From: an uncultured Pseudobdellovibrionaceae bacterium
GTDB lineage: Bacteria > Bdellovibrionota > Bdellovibrionia > Bdellovibrionales > Bdellovibrionaceae
Reading direction: 5' to 3'
Length of the DNA stretch: 20,823 nt
Assembly (NCBI GenBank): GCA_937900305.1
Contig: CALCCV010000481.1
Span: 1-20,823 of the forward strand
Below are positions 8,649 through 16,459 of the stretch, piece after piece. The notes below the pieces were generated by a model. The model was not told the origin of the DNA. It did not search any database and worked only from the letters and a program-made list of their open reading frames with translations. Made by a program: the position numbers and the translations under genes. The first letter of the stretch is position 1. Each line of letters opens with the position of its first letter.

Positions 8649-9943
8649 AGAAGCAGTGATTTCGCCATGAGATCGTGACCAAGCCAAACCACTGGCTGCT
8701 CTGCCAGCCCGGCATCGGCGAGCATGGCGAGGCCACATCCGCGAAAGACCGTTTCACTCAAGTCGGAAGTGATCAACTGCTTCGGCGATTCATGGCAATC
8801 AATCAGTGCTTCAGAACATGCGAGCATCTGATCGAGCTGCTCTTTGCTAGAGTGCTGAGGCCATTTGTCGAATTGGCAATACTCCTTGGTCAGTGGACTT
8901 TGAAAATAAGCGGTGCTGAGTTGTTTGATTTTTTCAAATCCCGAATCGGCCTTCAGGCGAGTTTTACAAAGCTTCAAGAGGGCTTGGGCGGCCGGCGCTG
9001 AGTTCGATTCTTTTTCGACGGCGAAGAGCAGTGGGTATAACGACACTTCAACGCCTTGGAAAATAGAACTCGAATTGGTCAGAATTTCGGGACAATTGTA
9101 GACTGCAGTTTTAATTCCTTGAGAGTGATACTCTCGACTGATGTCTTCGAGTCGGCGTTTGGCCCAACCCTGAATGTAGGGAGTGTAGGTCTGCCATTGG
9201 TAAGATCCATTGAACCAAATCTCAGTCCCATGATAACCGTAAGCCACGTAAGACACCTGATGACCGCGGGCTTGAACTTTTTCGCGCACGTCTTGGCTGA
9301 GCTGAATCAAGTGACGAAGTGTTTCGGCGGTGACGTCAAAAAAGCTGAGAGAGCAAAGCTTTCCGATGTCTGAGTCCCATAGGTCTTTAGAGGGCAAGTA
9401 GCGATCGCCAACACCCTTGAAAGCTCGGTTCATCAAAGGCATAATGATCTTAGCGCGCGGCACCCCGCCGGCCATTAAGTGGGCGAACAAAACATTTCCG
9501 TCGGCGGGCAGGTGAGGTTCAAGCTCCTTCATAAACTGCGTGACGTTGTCGCGAAATCTTTGCGTTCCTTTTTTTTGACTCTCTTCAATGGAAGAGAAAT
9601 CCAGTTTCGCTGTTTGCCAGTCTGGCAGTTTGATATCTTTCAATTGTTCGATGGGTGTGCGGCCTTGAGAGTCCGGTTCCATATCGAATCCAGCCTCCAG
9701 AGGCACGTTGATAAATGGTTGTGGAATCCCTTGAATCTCTTCGGCCGTCAGGGCGCGGAGTTGGCCATTTTTTTCACGTCGACCGACGGTGGCTCTAACA
9801 ATTTTTACGCCTGCTTTTTCGGCGGCTTCCACCAAACCGTTGGCGTATCCACGGTTGAACAACTCACCAAATAAAACCAGGACGTCACCTCGACCAAAAC
9901 TTGGTTTCGCGGGGATCTCTCGAAGTGGAAAAAAAGATTTCAT
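8645..9943 (-). CDS. Probable enoyl-ACP reductase, FabMG-like (SDR-related)
   Basis: This 432-residue protein shows a SDR-like plan that is larger than classic reductases. A glycine-containing Rossmann turn follows the first strand (VLVLFGELFNRGYANG, about 21-36). Much later comes Y253-x8-K262 within YTPYIQGWAK, followed by AVYNCPEI where SDR proteins have their post-active-site strand. A Tyr-x8-Lys pair is the active-site spacing of FabV-type enoyl-ACP reductases. The size and layout also fit the FabMG family first described from a triclosan-resistant soil metagenome, as I recall it. Such an enzyme would perform the last reduction in each cycle of fatty-acid synthesis, and enzymes of this type can be triclosan-insensitive. 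The start ATG 9943 has GGAG five bases upstream. The stop overlaps the start of the RNase Z-like gene. It could instead be another NAD(P)-dependent oxidoreductase. Confidence 0.55.
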   Translation of the reverse strand: MKSFFPLREIPAKPSFGRGDVLVLFGELFNRGYANGLVEAAEKAGVKIVRATVGRREKNGQLRALTAEEIQGIPQPFINVPLEAGFDMEPDSQGRTPIEQLKDIKLPDWQTAKLDFSSIEESQKKGTQRFRDNVTQFMKELEPHLPADGNVLFAHLMAGGVPRAKIIMPLMNRAFKGVGDRYLPSKDLWDSDIGKLCSLSFFDVTAETLRHLIQLSQDVREKVQARGHQVSYVAYGYHGTEIWFNGSYQWQTYTPYIQGWAKRRLEDISREYHSQGIKTAVYNCPEILTNSSSIFQGVEVSLYPLLFAVEKESNSAPAAQALLKLCKTRLKADSGFEKIKQLSTAYFQSPLTKEYCQFDKWPQHSSKEQLDQMLACSEALIDCHESPKQLITSDLSETVFRGCGLAMLADAGLAEQPVVWLGHDLMAKSLLL

Positions 9944-9976
9944 TGATTCTCCGAAGAGCTCATCCCAAGAGCTCAG

Positions 9977-10033
9977 GCTATAAAAAAATATACAAAAAAA
10001 TATTCAAAAAAATATACAAAAAAATATACAAAA
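9977..10033. repeat. 12-bp tandem repeat of A7 tracts between divergent genes
   Basis: A 12-bp unit, TATAC followed by seven A, is repeated about four and a half times. Copies lie at 9977-9988 (variant GCTAT plus A7), 9989-10000, 10001-10012 (TATTC variant), 10013-10024, and a truncated one from 10025. It lies 34 bp upstream of the minus-strand reductase start and 60 bp upstream of the plus-strand TTG start. Regular A-tracts can curve DNA, and TATA-like units could serve as -10 elements for either gene. The repeat may vary in copy number. Confidence 0.85.
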
Positions 10034-10081
10034 TCAAAAAATCAAGCTAGCCCAAAATCAATCAAAGAGCCACTCAAAAAC

Positions 10082-10086
10082 GGGAG
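10082..10086 (+). promoter_or_regulatory. Ribosome binding site that supports a TTG start at 10093
   Basis: GGGAG lies six bases before TTG 10093, and no in-frame ATG is close by. This makes the TTG the credible start of the binding-fold gene. Confidence 0.7.
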
Positions 10087-10092
10087 ATTTTT

Positions 10093-10860
10093 TTGCGCAT
10101 CGTAAGTCTTGTTCCCTCATGGACGGAAACACTTTTAGAGGCTGCGCGCAGTGAACGCCATATCGAAGTGGTGGGTCGAACGCGTTTCTGTGTTCACCCG
10201 CAACCAGAGTGCAAAGACGTTCCCGTCGTCGGCGGTACCAAAGATGTTCATTGGGATCGAGTCGTAAATTTAAAGCCGGATCTCCTGCTCTTAGACCAAG
10301 AGGAAAATCCCAAATTCATGGCTGAGGCTTCGCCAGTGCCGTGGCTGGCCACTCACGTCACCAGCCTAGAAAGTTTGCAGGACGAGTTGGGTCGTCTCAG
10401 TTGCCATTTACAAAGTGAAAGTTTTCGGCGCTGGACTGAGGAACTGCGAACTCTCCGCGCAGAGGCGGCGACCGGCTCGCTCACACTGGCGTCGACTCAT
10501 CCATTTTTTGAAACTCTTGGGTTGTTAAAGTCAGCAGCGGCACAGCTCCTGCCCCCGGCCTATGTGATTTGGCGAGATCCTTGGATGGTTGTGGGGCCCA
10601 CAACATTCATCGGCAGTGTCTGGCAACATTTGGGCGTGGAGTTGAGTGTACCGACAGGAGATGAGCAGAAATATCCTGAAGTGTCAGAAGAGTTTTTAAA
10701 AAGTCATTTCTGCCTATTTTCTTCAGAGCCATTCCCCTTTGCCCGCCACTGGTCGCACCTGCAGAAAGAGTTCTCTGGCGCGCTGGTCGACGGAGAAAGC
10801 TTCAGCTGGTTTGGCATACGCACGTTGAGATTTTTGCGAGAGCTTTCCACTCGACCTTAG
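10093..10860 (+). CDS. BtuF/TroA-like helical-backbone binding-fold protein without signal peptide
   Basis: This 255-residue protein starts directly at the first strand of the fold (MRIVSLVPSWTETLL). That opening is typical of the cobalamin- and iron-siderophore-type periplasmic binding proteins (helical backbone metal receptor superfamily). The next expected elements follow: VVGRTRFCVHP with VPVVGGTKD, and then VVNLKPDLLLLD at about 56-67. A glycine/Trp-rich second lobe contains MVVGPTTFIGSVWQHLGVE. Family members normally carry a signal peptide or lipobox for the periplasm, and none is present here. Either the protein acts in the cytoplasm or it is a known stand-alone subgroup of 'cobalamin-binding' proteins. 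The start is TTG with a good SD (10082-10086). It is divergent from the reductase operon across the A-tract repeat and is followed after 90 bp by the Lon-domain gene. No transporter genes are adjacent. Confidence 0.75.
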   Translation: MRIVSLVPSWTETLLEAARSERHIEVVGRTRFCVHPQPECKDVPVVGGTKDVHWDRVVNLKPDLLLLDQEENPKFMAEASPVPWLATHVTSLESLQDELGRLSCHLQSESFRRWTEELRTLRAEAATGSLTLASTHPFFETLGLLKSAAAQLLPPAYVIWRDPWMVVGPTTFIGSVWQHLGVELSVPTGDEQKYPEVSEEFLKSHFCLFSSEPFPFARHWSHLQKEFSGALVDGESFSWFGIRTLRFLRELSTRP

Positions 10861-10900
10861 GCCGAAGCTCAGCACGGAAACGCGAAGCTGGGAAATTTCC

Positions 10901-10930
10901 TCGACCCTCCGAGGTGTTACGGGTTACTAT
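10901..10930 (+). promoter_or_regulatory. Weak sigma70-like promoter before the Lon-domain gene
   Basis: TCGACC (10901-10906) and TACTAT (10925-10930), separated by 18 bp, each match four of six consensus positions. They lie 20 bp before ATG 10951, leaving room for a short leader with the GGAG at 10937-10940. This is a motif match only. Confidence 0.25.
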
Positions 10931-10950
10931 GAGTTTGGAGTTAAAATCGC

Positions 10951-11568
10951 ATGGAAGTGTTCCTGTTTCCGCTCGTCAACGTCACACTTTTCCCAAAGAC
11001 GACAAAACCTCTCAATATTTTTGAGCCTCGTTACATTGAAATGATTTATAAGAGCATGGAAACTTTGACTCCAATCGCAATTGGTTTCATCGAAGATCCT
11101 GCGCAAGTGAGTCGCGTCGTTCCCGGCAATCGAGTGAGTTTCGTTCGGGAGGTCTGCGGGTACGGTCAGCCCCAAGTTGTCGAGCGGCGAGACAATGGAA
11201 CCCTTCTCATCTTTGTGACGGGCCAAGGCAAGGTGCGGTTGGGTCCTGTCGTCGACAAACCCTTGCCATTCTTAGTTTGCGAGGCGGAAAAGGTGGAAGA
11301 GAACATTGCGCTCAGTGAAAAGTCGAGCCAACGTTTAGAAACGCTTCAGCAGGTTTTATCTCGTTGGATTCAATCGCATGTTCCAGATCCTCGTCAGCGC
11401 GAAATTTTCTCCCGCAATCTCAAAGGCCCCGAAGAGATTGTCGGTGCGGCGGGGGCTTACCTGGTGAAGGATTACGACATGCAACAGCTTCTGCTAGAGA
11501 TGCCTGATCTTGATTTGAAAGTGGATATGCTCTTTAGACTCTTCGAATCGAATGAATTTGCAGTTTGA
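10951..11568 (+). CDS. Lon N-terminal substrate-binding domain protein
   Basis: This 205-residue protein consists only of the domain found at the N-terminus of Lon protease (LON/PUA-like). Its opening FLFPLVNVTLFPKTTKPLNIFEPRY is the family signature: strand, then PLxxxxLFP, then the L-x-I-FE-x-RY motif at about 22-28. The middle has G-rich strands (GTLLIFVTGQGKVRL), and the last 80 residues are helical (LETLQQVLSRWI onward). There is no AAA+ or Ser-Lys protease part. Stand-alone proteins of this type are common in proteobacteria and are thought to bind unfolded protein segments or act in quality control, but the role is not established. GGAG lies 10 bases before the start. The gene follows the BtuF-like gene by 90 bp and precedes the small gene at 11609 by 40 bp, so the three may be co-transcribed. 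Confidence 0.88.
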   Translation: MEVFLFPLVNVTLFPKTTKPLNIFEPRYIEMIYKSMETLTPIAIGFIEDPAQVSRVVPGNRVSFVREVCGYGQPQVVERRDNGTLLIFVTGQGKVRLGPVVDKPLPFLVCEAEKVEENIALSEKSSQRLETLQQVLSRWIQSHVPDPRQREIFSRNLKGPEEIVGAAGAYLVKDYDMQQLLLEMPDLDLKVDMLFRLFESNEFAV

Positions 11569-11608
11569 GCATTGATCTCTGTGCGAATTTCCCTTAACCT
11601 ATCCAGCC

Positions 11609-12070
11609 ATGAAAAACGACGATCAAAAAAAATCAAATTCCGCAGGGTCTTCAGAGGCTGAGGGTGGAGCAGAGAGAGAGGCAGAGCAAGAGATCGCGAA
11701 AGAGCTCAATGCCCTCAGCCGTGCGCTCATGAATGTTCATCGATCTTTGTTGCGCTTCCAAAAGGAAGTTTACGAGGGACTTGAAGGTGTGCCCCTCACT
11801 CCCTACAATGTTTTAAACTTATCGCTCACTCACCCGGATTTTGAATGGCTCCGAATGCTGTCGACCCTCATCGCGAAGATAGACGAAACAGTGGACGAAG
11901 ACGGCGCTGTGCTCGCTGATTTTCAGCCAGAGGTGACGGCCACCCTGCGCGCGATTTTTATCGATGAAACGCAACACGTGACATTTAAGAACCGCTTCAA
12001 GCTCGCGTTAGCGAGTGATCCCAGTCTGTATCTCGAGTTCTCAGAACTTCGCAAATTTTTGCCCAAATGA
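11609..12070 (+). CDS. Small soluble protein of unknown function
   Basis: This 153-residue protein has no signal peptide or membrane segment. Its first 30 residues are polar and acidic (MKNDDQKKS followed by a Glu/Ala-rich stretch) and probably disordered. The rest looks all-helical: a long helix at about 28-55 containing VHRSLLRFQKEVYE, then HPDFEWLRMLSTLIAKIDE at about 85-104, and a charged C-terminal part. The HPDFEWLRMLSTLIAKIDE block resembles a small conserved-hypothetical family I have seen in proteobacterial genomes, but I cannot name it. No SD is visible before ATG 11609, so it may depend on translation from the Lon-domain gene 40 bp upstream. It converges on the minus-strand gene ending at 12103. 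Confidence 0.65.
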   Translation: MKNDDQKKSNSAGSSEAEGGAEREAEQEIAKELNALSRALMNVHRSLLRFQKEVYEGLEGVPLTPYNVLNLSLTHPDFEWLRMLSTLIAKIDETVDEDGAVLADFQPEVTATLRAIFIDETQHVTFKNRFKLALASDPSLYLEFSELRKFLPK

Positions 12071-12102
12071 AAGCCACCTGCCGAGGGTCTTTCTATGGCA
12101 TC

Positions 12103-13293
12103 TCACTTCATCACTTCGCGAACCAGTTGCAGGAGGTCTTCAGACTCCTGGGTGGGCGCTAGCGAAAGGTTGGGCAAAGATTGCGCGAGCGCCCTTTCAA
12201 AGGATGCAGAGTCAGCAAGTACGTCCATCATTTCCAAGCTCAATGTGGATGTCAAAAACGCAATTTCAGCGGCTTCATAAGGAGCTTGCAAACTGTTGGC
12301 CGTGGCTTCGGCGCGTTTTTGAATGGACAGCAAAAATTCCCGAATGGGTTTTGCGGCCTGGAGACTCCGCTCTTGCTTTGCGAGGCTCGCGCGATTGAGG
12401 TCCTGTTGAGTGGTATTTTCGGCGGCGATATTTAACGTGTCCGTTTGCAGCTGGATCATGGCTTCCACTTGGCTATCGAGTTTCGGGATTAATTTTGTTT
12501 TCACTTCATTCACGATATCAAGATGGGCCGCGATCAAGGTTCGAATAAGAAGTGTATAGGCCCCGAAATACTTTTTTTGCGCCAATTCCGAAGTGGAATT
12601 GCGAATGCCATCATTGATGAATTGAACAAGACCATTTAAATTTTGATAGGCTGAAATGATTTCGGCGACCTGAGAACCCGTCGGCGAATAAATCAAAGTG
12701 GTCGCGTGCAGATTCAATTGCTCTTCCGAGAGACCATTGAAAGCTGGCAGCTCACGCATTTCGCGGATGAGATCGCCTTTGACTTGAGTCAAAACTGTTT
12801 CTGTTAAGCTTAAAGACTTTTTCTTTTTCCGAAGAGAAGCTTCAAACTGATCTTTTGTACAATTTAAAATGTAGCAGAATGGATTTAAATTGCTCACAGT
12901 GGTCGGGGCTAAACTGCTCTCGACTTCAATTTCAGAAATTTTCGATTTTTCGTTTTCGATACTTTGAAGAAGTTGGACAGCTTGTTTTTGAAGTTCACTC
13001 AACCTTCCGGAGCCGATCGTTGACATGAGGCCGATGATCTCCTTGTCGAGCCATTTTCGTTGTCCTTCTTTATCTAGCCAAAAAAGACTTTTAAGCTGAC
13101 CTTGGCTGCGATTGGCGAGGCGAATTTTCTCAAATTGTTTAGCCGTAGATTCTGATCTTTTAACCAACTCGGCGACGGCCCACTCATTGCTAAATTTGGT
13201 TTCGTCGGCTTTGATTGTTCCGCTTGCGAAGCAAACAGCTGTGAAGCTCAAAGAGAGAATCAGGACATTCCATTGCGGTTTTAAAGTTTCCAT
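12103..13293 (-). CDS. Exported helical protein of unknown function
   Basis: I do not recognise this 396-residue protein. The N-terminus has a signal-peptide-like stretch (residues about 8-28; cleavage likely after CFA or IKA). The Cys in TAVC is not in a good lipobox. The mature part is almost entirely helical, with many Gln, Glu, Lys and Leu in heptad-like order (for example ELQKQAVQLLQSIENEKSKI and ERSLQAAKPIREFLLSIQKRA), so coiled coils are likely. One central loop has two cysteines (CYILNC) that may form a disulfide. No SD precedes ATG 13293, and no better start is seen. It is divergent from the exported AAA+-type ATPase across a 345-bp structured gap. Sharing a control region with that gene suggests co-regulation, but the job is unknown. 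It converges on the gene ending at 12070. Confidence 0.65.
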   Translation of the reverse strand: METLKPQWNVLILSLSFTAVCFASGTIKADETKFSNEWAVAELVKRSESTAKQFEKIRLANRSQGQLKSLFWLDKEGQRKWLDKEIIGLMSTIGSGRLSELQKQAVQLLQSIENEKSKISEIEVESSLAPTTVSNLNPFCYILNCTKDQFEASLRKKKKSLSLTETVLTQVKGDLIREMRELPAFNGLSEEQLNLHATTLIYSPTGSQVAEIISAYQNLNGLVQFINDGIRNSTSELAQKKYFGAYTLLIRTLIAAHLDIVNEVKTKLIPKLDSQVEAMIQLQTDTLNIAAENTTQQDLNRASLAKQERSLQAAKPIREFLLSIQKRAEATANSLQAPYEAAEIAFLTSTLSLEMMDVLADSASFERALAQSLPNLSLAPTQESEDLLQLVREVMK

Positions 13294-13638
13294 GAAATTT
13301 TAGATACAATAGATGTGCCAAGATAAGTCGGTCGATCGAGTTTACAGAGAGTGAAGGTGCGGGCTCTCTGTCAAACTTCTGGGCGTCTGATTTAAAAATT
13401 GAGCTTGGCTTTTTTTGACGAAAAGTTTGGCCAAGTGGCGTGGTCCCAAAAAAGTGGTCATGTGAATTTTCAGGATCCAATCCATCGTTCCGTCGATCAT
13501 CGGGCGATAATCAGTCGATAGGTTTATGGTTTGCTGGAGTGATGGCTATTTTGTGTTCAGCAAATAGGGTCTCGATCGAACTTCGACTTCGGGGGCAGAT
13601 GGATTGAGGGTGGCCTCGGTATTGCTCTTTTGGCTTTT
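13294..13638. other. Structured 345-bp intergenic region between two divergent exported-protein genes
   Basis: No convincing gene is seen here; the short frames lack codon character and overlap the start of the minus-strand gene. The region contains the bulged stem-loop described separately at 13339-13377. It has a 6-bp inverted repeat CTTGGC/GCCAAG (13404-13409 and 13430-13435) that includes the palindrome TTGGCCAA. It also has two inverted copies of the 9-mer TCGATCGAG (13332-13340 and 13571-13579). Such a density of symmetric elements fits a shared regulatory region, but no consensus promoter stands out for either gene. Confidence 0.5.
13339..13377. promoter_or_regulatory. 13-bp stem-loop with a single bulge, upstream of the secreted helical protein gene
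   Basis: The arms AGTTTACAGAGAG (13339-13351) and CTCTCTGTCAAACT (13364-13377) pair over 13 bp, with one unpaired base (C13372) and a 12-base loop. No T-run follows on either strand, so it is not a typical terminator. It lies 46 bp upstream of the minus-strand start at 13293 and could be a leader structure or an operator. Confidence 0.6.
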
Positions 13639-16425
13639 ATGAGAATCACATGGCTTCTTTTTTTAAGTCTGACCTTATCCCCGGTTTTGGTGCAAGCCCA
13701 GGGGATTTGTGGTGAATTGTTTAGAGTTAAAGAGGCCGCGAAAGAGGCGCACACTCCAACGGAACCCGAAGGGCCCGAGGTAAACTCGTCTGGTCGAAAA
13801 TCTTATGGTCATCTTCTTCATGATTATGCCGCTGCTGAGGCCAAGTTTGCAGCTACTTTTCATTTTACGCCTCGGCAAACGCGTCTTTACAAAGACCTGG
13901 AAGGAAAAATTCGCCTTTTATTTTCAACGAAGCCACGCGATTTCGCTCCTGAGTTTTCTCAATGGATGAGTTATCCTGGGGATGGAAAAACCTATTTGGC
14001 AGAATCTTATTTGAGTTTTTTGCGTGACGAAGGCCTGATCAATTTTGTTTACGTTCCCGCCAAAGGCCTGTCGAGATTTCCAATTGAAGCTTTAGTGGAG
14101 AACTCAGATCAGCTGAGCTCTCGCCCGGTGGTGGTTGTCGTTGATGAAGCTCAAAATCTTTTGTCATATGAAGAGTGGATGTCGCTGGCAGAGAAAGAAA
14201 CTGATCCAGTGAAGCGCCAAGAGCTTTTCCAACAGGCTGAACTTGAAAAAGTTCGACGCAATATATTTTGGGAGATTCGTGGAACTGGTCAAATTAAAAA
14301 AGGAGCCAGAGAACTCCGAGATGATTACATCACTTACTTTCATGAAATGGCCGTCAATTTTGGTCGCGTCAAGGCCTACGAAGCGGATCCAGTAGAACGC
14401 ACAGCGATGAAAGACATTACCGGCAGATTGCCCCATAATTATTCTATCGACTTAAGACATTCAGGCAGTCATGATCTGGAATTAGAAATCCTTCGAAGCG
14501 AGATAAGTGGACTCGTGCAAAAGGTACGGACACTTCTCTATGATATGGAACAACTAGCGGCCGCCGAGGATCGAGACGAAAAGGCCATTGCCAATGCACT
14601 TGGTAACTTAAAATTCGGCGGAACCATCGATGAATTTCTACATAGTGAGAGGCAGGGCAGTGCCAATTGGATTCGTAGTGAGGTCGATAAGCTACAGGGT
14701 TCATATATCAGAATGGCCGCAAATTACATTGAGAAGACCTTAGAGAAAGTGATGATTGCAGCGCCTGAATTGATCGCGGAGGATCTCAAAAAAGCGGGCA
14801 CTCTCAAAAATCTAGCGTATGTAATTGCCAATGATGTGAACGGATATGTCAAAAATCTGGGTGAAAAAATTGACCAGTTACCGGATCAGGTGAACAAAAC
14901 GTTTGGGAACATGGCTCTTTTCTTTTTGGGAAATCCCGAGCCAGCCCTGACTTGGATGTATGAAGAGGCCCAAAGACTGGGACTTGACCCGAATGATGTG
15001 GATACCTTTTCGCGCTTAGGCAAGTCGGTTCTAGTCTCAATCTACGAACGTCTTTACGAGAAAATATGGGGCAAAGAGGCTGGCCTGCGAACGCGGGTTC
15101 CGAAGCACCAGATTCGCCCTGAGCCTCCGCCCAATCGTCAAGAGTGGATGTTGACCATCAAAGCGAAAACTCACAATACCGTCCACGAGATGAAAGAAAC
15201 TTTGCGGTCCTACGGAGTTAAGAACAGCAACATTCGAATTGATCGCTCTTTCACGCAGTTTGTCTTCGCAGTTCACGTCAATTATGACGGGGCCTTGCGA
15301 ATGTTCTATGACAGTTCAAGAATGACCTTCGAAAGACTCCAATTGGATTTACAAATTGCGCTAGAAAAACTCAAAGTGGCTGCCCAAGGCGCTTCCATTG
15401 CCGACAATATGGAGTTTGTCTTGGACTATGATCCAACGAATGCCAGAGCCAGATTGATCCAGGTGGAGCCGGGTACATCAGAGCCCGTCGAAAACGGAGT
15501 TCAGGTTTTCGCCGACAAGCCCATTCACATTGATTACAATGCACCAGCGATCTCTTTAGGAGACGTTGAAAATCAAGTTCAAAACATGGCTCAGGCCGGC
15601 GCTGTGGCAGCTGGCGTGATTGAGTTTGGTTCTCCTCCCACAGTGGTTTATGACGATCTGCCCGTGACAACCACTTTGAACAGGTCTTGGTATGCACCCA
15701 ATACCACCAATGCGGACTACACTCTTCGTCAAGCGTTGATGAAAATTACAGCCGGACTCACTGCTCAATTGGCTTCAGGATCTTATTTTGGAATCGAACT
15801 TTCGCTCTCAGCACCCGACGAGGCCGATGCGCTGCTGAAAGAAATCCAAGATAATCTGCAAGCGCGACAGAGGGTCAATTACGGAGCTGGACAGCTCAAC
15901 CCTGAGCTCGTTGCTCTTTATCGAAACTCTCCGTACTTGCCCCTTTACAGACTTCTCGCGCAGGGAAAACGGGCTCAAGTTTTAACCCTCTTGAAAAAAC
16001 GAGCTATGCAAATTGTCATGTCGGAAAGAAATTTGATCAATGCCATCAAGGAGGCGTTAGATGATAAACCCGTGTTGACGGGAGAAGACATCAAACGAAT
16101 TCTTCTTGAGGTCTTAGCAAAAAAGAATTCCAAGTTCCGAAATATCGTGGATATCTACAGACGCTATCTTTATGCCGTTCGCCATCGCTTGGGAGGCCCT
16201 GAAATCAAGACTCTCAGGCAGGCCCTGGAGGCGGCTGTCAACGAGCCCTTCGGAGATCCTAAAATTGCTAAGATCTTCCTGGAGCCGATGACCCTTAACG
16301 ACAATGTGCGGGGCTATTGGCGGCGGTTGATCTCAGCACTTAGCGGAAGTCCTACAGATACGTCCAACAGCTCAGTGCCTGAGGCTTGGATTGATGCCCC
16401 TCCGCCATCGCGAGAAGATCCTTAG
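13639..16425 (+). CDS. Exported AAA+-type ATPase, large protein of unknown function
   Basis: This 928-residue protein starts with a textbook signal peptide (residues 1-20: MRITW, a Leu-rich core, cleavage after VLVQA). QGICGELF follows. An ATPase-like module begins near residue 80. It has a Walker A-like loop PGDGKT with K117 and a Walker B at about 164-171, where five valines lead into DEAQ (D169, E170). The Walker A lacks the usual first Gly of GxxGxGK but keeps GKT. The rest, from about residue 270 to 925, is mostly helical with charged coiled-coil-like stretches and a beta-rich insert near 505-620. I match it to no family. A TTG nine bases upstream gives the same frame; ATG 13639 is preferred, though no strong SD is visible. 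A start after the signal (TTG at residue 27) cannot be excluded. An exported ATPase is odd because the periplasm lacks ATP. Confidence 0.72.
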   Translation: MRITWLLFLSLTLSPVLVQAQGICGELFRVKEAAKEAHTPTEPEGPEVNSSGRKSYGHLLHDYAAAEAKFAATFHFTPRQTRLYKDLEGKIRLLFSTKPRDFAPEFSQWMSYPGDGKTYLAESYLSFLRDEGLINFVYVPAKGLSRFPIEALVENSDQLSSRPVVVVVDEAQNLLSYEEWMSLAEKETDPVKRQELFQQAELEKVRRNIFWEIRGTGQIKKGARELRDDYITYFHEMAVNFGRVKAYEADPVERTAMKDITGRLPHNYSIDLRHSGSHDLELEILRSEISGLVQKVRTLLYDMEQLAAAEDRDEKAIANALGNLKFGGTIDEFLHSERQGSANWIRSEVDKLQGSYIRMAANYIEKTLEKVMIAAPELIAEDLKKAGTLKNLAYVIANDVNGYVKNLGEKIDQLPDQVNKTFGNMALFFLGNPEPALTWMYEEAQRLGLDPNDVDTFSRLGKSVLVSIYERLYEKIWGKEAGLRTRVPKHQIRPEPPPNRQEWMLTIKAKTHNTVHEMKETLRSYGVKNSNIRIDRSFTQFVFAVHVNYDGALRMFYDSSRMTFERLQLDLQIALEKLKVAAQGASIADNMEFVLDYDPTNARARLIQVEPGTSEPVENGVQVFADKPIHIDYNAPAISLGDVENQVQNMAQAGAVAAGVIEFGSPPTVVYDDLPVTTTLNRSWYAPNTTNADYTLRQALMKITAGLTAQLASGSYFGIELSLSAPDEADALLKEIQDNLQARQRVNYGAGQLNPELVALYRNSPYLPLYRLLAQGKRAQVLTLLKKRAMQIVMSERNLINAIKEALDDKPVLTGEDIKRILLEVLAKKNSKFRNIVDIYRRYLYAVRHRLGGPEIKTLRQALEAAVNEPFGDPKIAKIFLEPMTLNDNVRGYWRRLISALSGSPTDTSNSSVPEAWIDAPPPSREDP

Positions 16426-16459
16426 CTGTAATGGACTTTTTTCTGTGAATGAAGGTGAA

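Noticed and set aside
8649..8738. N-terminal extension of the RNase Z-like protein from 8738
   Set aside because: The extension is Arg-rich, overlaps the reductase gene by about 90 bp and lacks SD. The ATGA overlap at 8648 is a much better start.
13222..13293. Possible lipoprotein signal in the secreted helical protein (TAVC)
   Set aside because: The residues before Cys do not fit a lipobox, and the signal-peptidase I sites CFA and IKA fit better.
13190..13480. 96-codon minus-strand frame overlapping the start of the secreted helical protein gene
   Set aside because: It lies in another frame over the signal peptide region of a better-supported gene, starts at a TTG without SD, and has no recognisable protein character. 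The stem-loop also falls inside it.
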